A stretch of DNA of 64,000 bases, from positions 1,984,001 to 2,048,000 of the forward strand of contig SRSI01000050.1 of the NCBI GenBank assembly GCA_005656395.1, written 5' to 3'. Below, one piece after another: positions 58,505-64,000 of the stretch (its first letter is position 1; each line of letters starts with the position of its first letter). The notes under the pieces were generated by a model. It did not search any database. It was not told the DNA's origin and saw only the letters and a program-made list of their open reading frames with translations. The position numbers and the translations under genes were made by a program. This DNA comes from Strongyloides papillosus (lineage: Eukaryota > Nematoda > Chromadorea > Rhabditida > Strongyloididae).

Positions 58505-59855
58505 TAATTATTTCTGGAACCAGTGTATGTTATTTATTTTTCCCATATGTTTACTAAAAGCTTTTTTATGGAATAATAAAAAAATTAAAATGTCATACAT
58601 ATAGCATTTTTTCTTGTATCTTTATTTATTGTACATTTTATAGTTATTCGTACCTTATGTATTCTGAACATGATTAAGTAATGATTATATGTACCTTATG
58701 AAGATTCAACAAATTTGAGCCAGAGTAGTAGCTTTTTTTCTCTTTAAATTGTAGCATTCAAATCATTTTTCTACTTTGTTAAATCCTAGATATAGATAGA
58801 CAACGGCAGATTGTCTCCGGCGAAGAAATTTCTGAGGAATAACTTGTAATAAGTATTTTTTGTGAAGAGAAAGTAACAAAAATCTCTAAGTAAGTAAGTA
58901 AGTTGTACTTACAATATGTAGCGGTAATCATGAACTCCAAAAGAAATACCACTTTATAGATTAATTCCTATACTGCTTTATATCAATTGTTTAGTAGGAA
59001 ATGTGTTGTAGTGCACGAAGATATTTTAAGCGAAATTAACCTTCGACATTTAAAAGAAAAAGATAATTTTTTATAAAATGTACAATCATAAAATAATTTT
59101 TCATATTAAAAAAGTAGTGGAAATAATAAAAAAATGAATTTCAACTAATATTTTATTTGTAAAATGGCGTCTGCATGATGTATAAGTAGGAGAAGGATAA
59201 TGAAAATCTAATAGTGGTGAAATATTCAATTATTTACCAAACTAGTTAAAATTTAATTTTTATATTATCACTTTTTGAATTCAGTAAATATTGGTAGTTG
59301 TGAAAAATGTTTAATTGAGAAGCATAAAAAGAATGAAGTGACGATAAAAATGTGACTTTTAAACAAAATAGAAACTTCAAAATTGTTTCCAATAATGTTT
59401 TTATCAATTATTTTAGCATTTTTCCTTGAGATTGGCTCCAATAACTATAATATAAATATTTTAGAAACTCAAAGTGTCCTTTTGTTAATTTTCTCATAAT
59501 TAGTATTTTTTCCAGACAATTCATTGAAAATGAAGCTATAATTTTTTTTTTGATTTTGATTTTTATAGAAAATTTAAATTTTTAACAATGTATATTAAAT
59601 TTTTAATATACAAAAAAGTTACGCTATCAAAAAATTAGTGAAAATAGTATTTTTTTTTTATTTTAAAATTAAATTAAAAAATAGATCAATTGCACAAACA
59701 TTTTATTTTTTGTTTAAAAAAAGTTACAAATACCAATAATTATAATATTTTATTTTTTAAAAATTTATTAGTTACCAGCATTTTTATGCATACTTGTTAT
59801 TGTTTGTGCCTTTTAATAATTTAAAAAATATAGTATCCACTTTCACACAAGAATG
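58505..59855. other. Intergenic, 3' flank of array on the right
   Basis: No gene seen. From about 59170 on, the sequence matches 61440-62116 and begins the tandem unit of the membrane glycoprotein genes. A slightly GC-richer patch with short inverted pairs lies at 58795-58930. Confidence 0.6.
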
Positions 59856-61268
59856 CTAGCGGCGTTTTTTAACAACTATAGTTATTACAACTGCCATAAG
59901 TATTATTAAAAATAGTATAGAAGCTCCAAAAATTATACAAGAAATTCCGAAAACGCCCGTTTTCCTATATTCCATTAAATTAAAACTATAGCAACCGTTA
60001 AAAGTTATTATATCCCTATGATCATATGTGTTAGAGATTGTTATAATTCCATCTAAAGTCTTGTAGGTACAAACTAATTTTTTTCTACAAGAACATGCAC
60101 AACCTTCTCCTCTTTTAAAAGATATAAAATCTAAACTTCTATCAATCTTTTTTTCTTGTCCATTATAAATGACCTTATTCAAGTAACCAACATTCATAAA
60201 ATAAATGGAGCAGTTTGGATTAAAATAAAGAGCTTCATTAATTCCATAGTATTTTTCAATCGTAATATTTTTGGAGGCTGGCCCGAAATAGTATACTTGG
60301 GATACTTCTTTGTATTCTGTAGCATCTAAATGATTGTACACCAACTTCACTAAATCGAATCCTTTGATAACAAAACTTGAATTTATTTGTTCAGTAGAAT
60401 TTTCAATATCTATAAGCCCGTTTTCAGTATATCTCATCCTTGATAGAGATATTTCTTCATCACGATAAAATTGGATATCATCTCCTAGTTTAAGCTTTAC
60501 TTTAATCTTTTCTTCTTTTTCATAATTTGATTCATTAATAATAATTTTCTTTACTTCATCAATAATAGAATTATTACTGTGATCAGGTAAAATGAAATGT
60601 GGCAGATTCTTGTATCCTCTATATCTACCACAGTATTCTATAATTTGTCTCCCATCATTTTGTTCAGGTTTTATAAAGTAATAAAATTCCTGGTTTGCAT
60701 AAGGATTCTTGACATCTCGTGGATTAATTATCACTGCCGTGTCGTTTTCTTTATCCCTAGACACAATTAACAAATTTTCAGTTTCATTGTGACATTTAGA
60801 ATGAGTTTCTGGAAGTGGGTAGTCCATATTATTTGAATTTATTCTTGTTTTGTCCTCCCTACCGTTATTCCATTTAACATTATAAGTCCAACCTATCATG
60901 TGAGACATAACATCACCGGGTTTGATTGTAACTTCTCCACAACTAAATCGTGTTGAGTTAAATGATTTCTTCAATACAGGCACCCATATATATTTTGATG
61001 TTGTCGAAGAAGCTAAATTTTTGTATTTAGTTACATCTTTACTTGTTGTAAATTTATAACCAGTACTTCCATGTGGATAAGCATCATTTGAGCATTTTAT
61101 CAGTACTATATCAGAAAATTTTTTTACTTTTAAATCAATTGAAAACTTTGGCCCATCGATATTCTCAGAGACGTCGAGAGACAGATTCTCATCATGTGGT
61201 CCTTGAGGCTGTATTGGTAATGGCATCAAAGCCAAAGCAGCACCCAACAAATATAACTTTAAAAACAT
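59856..61268 (-). CDS. Secreted/type I membrane glycoprotein of unknown function, copy 1
   Basis: Intronless frame of 470 codons. Signal peptide about residues 1-22 (FLKLYLLGAALALMPLPI). The large ectodomain has many N-glycosylation sequons and scattered Cys residues; a C-terminal membrane span (about 437-465, FGASILFLIILMAVVITIVV) is followed by a short basic tail KKRR. That predicts a cell-surface protein with outside N-terminus. Around residues 395-405 a Cys cluster (CACSCRKKLVC) sits next to the membrane. Strand-like periodicity would allow Ig-like folds but no family signature is recognised. It seems lineage-specific; the tandem sister suggests recent expansion. Confidence 0.8.
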   Translation of the reverse strand: MFLKLYLLGAALALMPLPIQPQGPHDENLSLDVSENIDGPKFSIDLKVKKFSDIVLIKCSNDAYPHGSTGYKFTTSKDVTKYKNLASSTTSKYIWVPVLKKSFNSTRFSCGEVTIKPGDVMSHMIGWTYNVKWNNGREDKTRINSNNMDYPLPETHSKCHNETENLLIVSRDKENDTAVIINPRDVKNPYANQEFYYFIKPEQNDGRQIIEYCGRYRGYKNLPHFILPDHSNNSIIDEVKKIIINESNYEKEEKIKVKLKLGDDIQFYRDEEISLSRMRYTENGLIDIENSTEQINSSFVIKGFDLVKLVYNHLDATEYKEVSQVYYFGPASKNITIEKYYGINEALYFNPNCSIYFMNVGYLNKVIYNGQEKKIDRSLDFISFKRGEGCACSCRKKLVCTYKTLDGIITISNTYDHRDIITFNGCYSFNLMEYRKTGVFGISCIIFGASILFLIILMAVVITIVVKKRR

Positions 61269-62116
61269 TGTAGGTGATTTGTGTAAAAAATATCCTCATT
61301 TTATCATAATTTTTTTCATATGAAATTTTAATAAAACACTAATTTTTTTTTCAAATTATCAATAAAATTATAAAAATATTATTATTGATAAAATTTTATT
61401 TAATTTTATATTCAAAAATGTTTGATTTGGAGCTAATAATGTTATGTTATTGCATTAAAATGTATATTAATGAAGGAAAAGAAAATCTAATAGGTAAAAA
61501 CACTCAATTATTTATCACAAATATTAAGATTTAGTTTTTATATCGCCATTTCTTGTATTCGCCAAATATTGGTAATTATAGTAAAAGTTTATTCAAAAAT
61601 CTTTAAGAAATAAAAGAAAAGATACAAATGAGACATTTTAACACAGTAGAAACTTCGAAATTGTTTTCACTAATATTTTTATGAATTATTTTAGCATTTT
61701 ATCTTGAGCTTGGGTCCAATAACTATAATATCAATATTTTAAAAATTGTTGATGTTTATTTTTGATTTCCTCATATTAAGACTGCTTTTCAGACGATTCA
61801 TTTTAACTGAAGCTATAATTTTTTTTTAAAATTTCAATTCTTAAATTTTAAACGATGTATATTGAATTTTAAATATACTAAAAGGTGACAATATCAAAAA
61901 ATTAGTTAAAAAATAATATTTTTTTGATTTTAAAATTAGATTAACATATAGATCGATTGTGACACATTTTATTTTTTGTTTAAAAAAAGTTACAAATACA
62001 AACAATCATAATATTATTTTAAACAAAATTATTATTCATCGACCTTTTGATGCATGCTTGTTTTTGTTTGTGTCTTTTAATAATTTAAAAAATATAATAT
62101 CCACTTTCGCACAAGA
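61269..62116. other. Spacer between the two membrane glycoprotein genes
   Basis: Composed of the 5' flank of copy 1 and the 3' flank of copy 2, both alignable with the corresponding flanks of the other copy. No gene seen. Confidence 0.6.
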
Positions 62117-63535
62117 TTAATAGTGTCGTTTTTTAACAACTATGATTACTACAACTGTTAAGAGTAATAATAAAAATAGTATAGAAGCTCCAAAAATTAT
62201 CCACGAAATTCCGAAAAATTCACTTTTCATTTCAAATGATAAAATATCATGATAATTACCACAATGATGAATATTTATATCCTGATGATCATATTTGTTA
62301 GAGATTGTTATAGTTCCATCTAATGTCTTGTAGATACAAACTAATTTTTTTATACAATAACACCCACAACCTTTTTCTCTTTTAAAAGATATAAAATCTA
62401 AACTTCTATCAATCTTTTCTTCTTCTGCATTGTAAATAACCTTATCCAAGTAACCAACATTCGTAAAATAAATGGAGCAGTTTGGATTAAAAGAACGAGC
62501 ATCATGATAATCATAGTATTTTTTAATCGTAATATTTTTGGAGGCTGGCCCGAAATAGTATACTTGGGATACTTCTTTGTATTCTGTAGCATCTAAATGA
62601 TTGTACACCAACTTCACTAAATCGAATCCTTTGATAACAAAACTTGAATTTATTTGTTCAGTAGAATTTTCAATATCTATAAGCCCGTTTTCAGTATATC
62701 TCATCCTTGAAAGAGATATTTCTTCATCACGATAAAATTGGATATCATCACCTAGTTTAAGGTTTACTTTAATCTTTTCTTCTTTTTCATAATTTGATTC
62801 ATTAATAATAATTTTCTTTACTTCATCAATAATAGAATTATTACTGTGATCAGGTAAAATGAAATGTGGCAGATTCTTGTATCCTCTATATCTACCACAG
62901 TATTCTATAATTTGCTTTCCATCATTTTCTTCAGGTTTTATAAAGTAATAAAATTCCTGATTTGCATAAGGATTCTTGACATCTCGTGGACTAATTATCA
63001 CTGCCGTGTCGTTTTCTTTGTCCCTAGACACAATTAACAAATTTTCAGTTTTATTTTGACATTTAGAATGAGTTTCTGGAAGTGGGTAGTCCATATTATT
63101 TGAATTTATTCTGGTTTTGTCCTCCCTAACGTTATTCCATTTAACATTATAAGTCCAACCTATCATGTGAGACATAACATCACCGGGTTTGATTGTAACT
63201 TCTCCACAACTAAATCTTGTTGAGTTAGATGATTTCTTCAATACAGGCACCCATATATATTTTGATGTTGTCGAAGAAGCTAAATTTTTGTATTTAGTTA
63301 CATCTTTACTTGTTGTAAATTTATAACCAGTATTTCCATGAGGATAAGCATCGTTGGAGCATTTTACCAGTACTATATGAGATGATTTTTCTACTTCTAC
63401 ATCGGTTGAAAACTTTGGTCCGTCAATATTCTCAGAAACGTCGAGAGACAGATTCTCATCATGTGGTCCTTGAGGCTGTATTGGTAATGGCATCAAAGCC
63501 AAAGCAGCACCCAACAAATATAACTTTACAAACAT
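62117..63535 (-). CDS. Secreted/type I membrane glycoprotein of unknown function, copy 2
   Basis: Intronless frame of 472 codons, close sister of copy 1. Residues about 1-40 and 120-370 are nearly identical. Differences concentrate at 40-60 (EVEKSSHIVLVK against KVKKFSDIVLIK) and in the juxtamembrane part about 340-440, where CGCYCIKKLVC and HHCGNYHDILSFEMKSE replace the copy 1 sequence. Signal peptide, membrane span and basic tail (KKRHY) are retained. The pattern fits gene conversion of the middle with divergence near the ends. Confidence 0.8.
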   Translation of the reverse strand: MFVKLYLLGAALALMPLPIQPQGPHDENLSLDVSENIDGPKFSTDVEVEKSSHIVLVKCSNDAYPHGNTGYKFTTSKDVTKYKNLASSTTSKYIWVPVLKKSSNSTRFSCGEVTIKPGDVMSHMIGWTYNVKWNNVREDKTRINSNNMDYPLPETHSKCQNKTENLLIVSRDKENDTAVIISPRDVKNPYANQEFYYFIKPEENDGKQIIEYCGRYRGYKNLPHFILPDHSNNSIIDEVKKIIINESNYEKEEKIKVNLKLGDDIQFYRDEEISLSRMRYTENGLIDIENSTEQINSSFVIKGFDLVKLVYNHLDATEYKEVSQVYYFGPASKNITIKKYYDYHDARSFNPNCSIYFTNVGYLDKVIYNAEEEKIDRSLDFISFKREKGCGCYCIKKLVCIYKTLDGTITISNKYDHQDINIHHCGNYHDILSFEMKSEFFGISWIIFGASILFLLLLLTVVVIIVVKKRHY

Positions 63536-64000
63536 TGTAGGTGATTTGTGTAAAAAATCTACTCGTTATATAATATATTTTTATGTACCAAAAGTGAATT
63601 TATCTCTAAGTTTCTTTAAATTACCAATAAAATTCTAGAAAATATCATCATTGACAAGATTTTGTTAAATTTTATTTTCAAAAGTTTTTGATTTATAGCC
63701 AGTAATGTTATAGTATTACTTTAAAATGTATGGTAGTATAAAAAATAAAAATCTTATAGGGTTAAAATATTTAATTATTTATCACACTTACTAAAATCTA
63801 ATTTTTATATTATCATTTTTTGTATTCAGTAAGTGTTGTCGATTATAGTAGAAGCTTAATCAATAAGCTCTAAGAAAATGAAAAAATGTAAATATCACAA
63901 AATAAATAAAACCTTATCCAAAATTTAAAAAGAGTATGAAATATAAATTCTTAATTATACTAAGATCTCCTCTCTTAAATATTGGTCTCTTGTCTATGTA
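63536..64000. other. 5' flank of copy 2 and start of a further unit
   Basis: The first 180 bases resemble the 5' flank of copy 1 (starting tgtaggtgatttgtgtaaaaaa). From about 63720 the sequence resembles the 3' flank of the two genes, as if a third gene follows outside the window. No coding frame in the part seen. Confidence 0.6.

Larger units (their letters stand above)
59170..64000. repeat. Tandem array of a 2.27 kb unit (membrane glycoprotein genes)
   Basis: The gene plus flanks repeats with an offset of about 2267 bases (stop codons and start codons of the two genes differ by 2261 and 2267). The sequence after the second gene, 63720-64000, again resembles 59170-59500 and 61440-61750, so a third unit begins at the window edge. 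Confidence 0.75.

Noticed and set aside
1..64000. tRNA, rRNA, spliced-leader RNA or CRISPR-like arrays
   Set aside because: I scanned for tRNA B-box-like sequence, known SL1 leader sequence and regular short repeats with spacers and found none that holds up; a covariance-model search could still find divergent ones.

Overview
The window is eukaryotic, very AT-rich, and has the gene content of a nematode. Genes carry short introns (37 to about 140 nt, GT-AG). Single-copy genes align best, from memory of the families, with nematode and other metazoan proteins: UNC-11, NPL-4, CYK-4, PCH-2, TOP-1, RPS-21, Derlin and HERPUD. The expanded astacin metalloproteases, serpentine receptor relics and F-box paralogs fit a parasitic clade IV nematode of the Strongyloides type. 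That placement is an inference; no search was run. All exon models were built by eye from reading frame and splice sites.

Left region (1-17.3 kb) is accessory DNA. Three intronless astacin genes (425-1629, 9594-10820, 14213-15445, all minus) sit in diverged tandem copies of one segment that also carries a serpentine-receptor relic. One copy is cut at about 4253 by a TIR-bearing, probably non-autonomous DNA element (4254-5233). A secreted VWA-like gene (5440-6711) lies beyond that break. Astacin copy 1 has a one-base frameshift in a T-run just after its signal peptide. At 15.9-17.3 kb lies a heavily decayed ACAD11-like pseudogene.

Middle region (17.6-43.6 kb) is conserved single-copy housekeeping and signalling DNA: a PAQR/MMD-like receptor, an unrecognised Ser-rich protein, topoisomerase I, HERPUD-like and Derlin-1-like ERAD genes in divergent orientation, RPS21, a GnRH/AKH-receptor-like GPCR, an approximately 4.5 kb gene-free stretch, an NFAT5-like Rel-homology factor, a CYK-4/MgcRacGAP-like RhoGAP divergent from PCH-2/TRIP13, and UNC-11/AP180. 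Two shared promoters contain sites that fit the jobs of the flanking genes. One is a UPRE core (TGACGTGG) between the two ERAD genes. The other is a pair of E2F-like sites between the two cell-division genes.

Right region (46.6-64 kb) is accessory again. Four tandem F-box-like paralogs precede NPL4, and a relic of the NPL4 5' end follows each of the first three. So the duplicated unit was F-box gene plus the start of npl-4. The third F-box copy has a broken N-terminus. The fourth has four single-base indels, all inside a 506-base tract otherwise identical to copy three. The window ends with two close paralogs of a secreted/type I membrane glycoprotein of unknown function, in a tandem array that appears to continue off the right edge.
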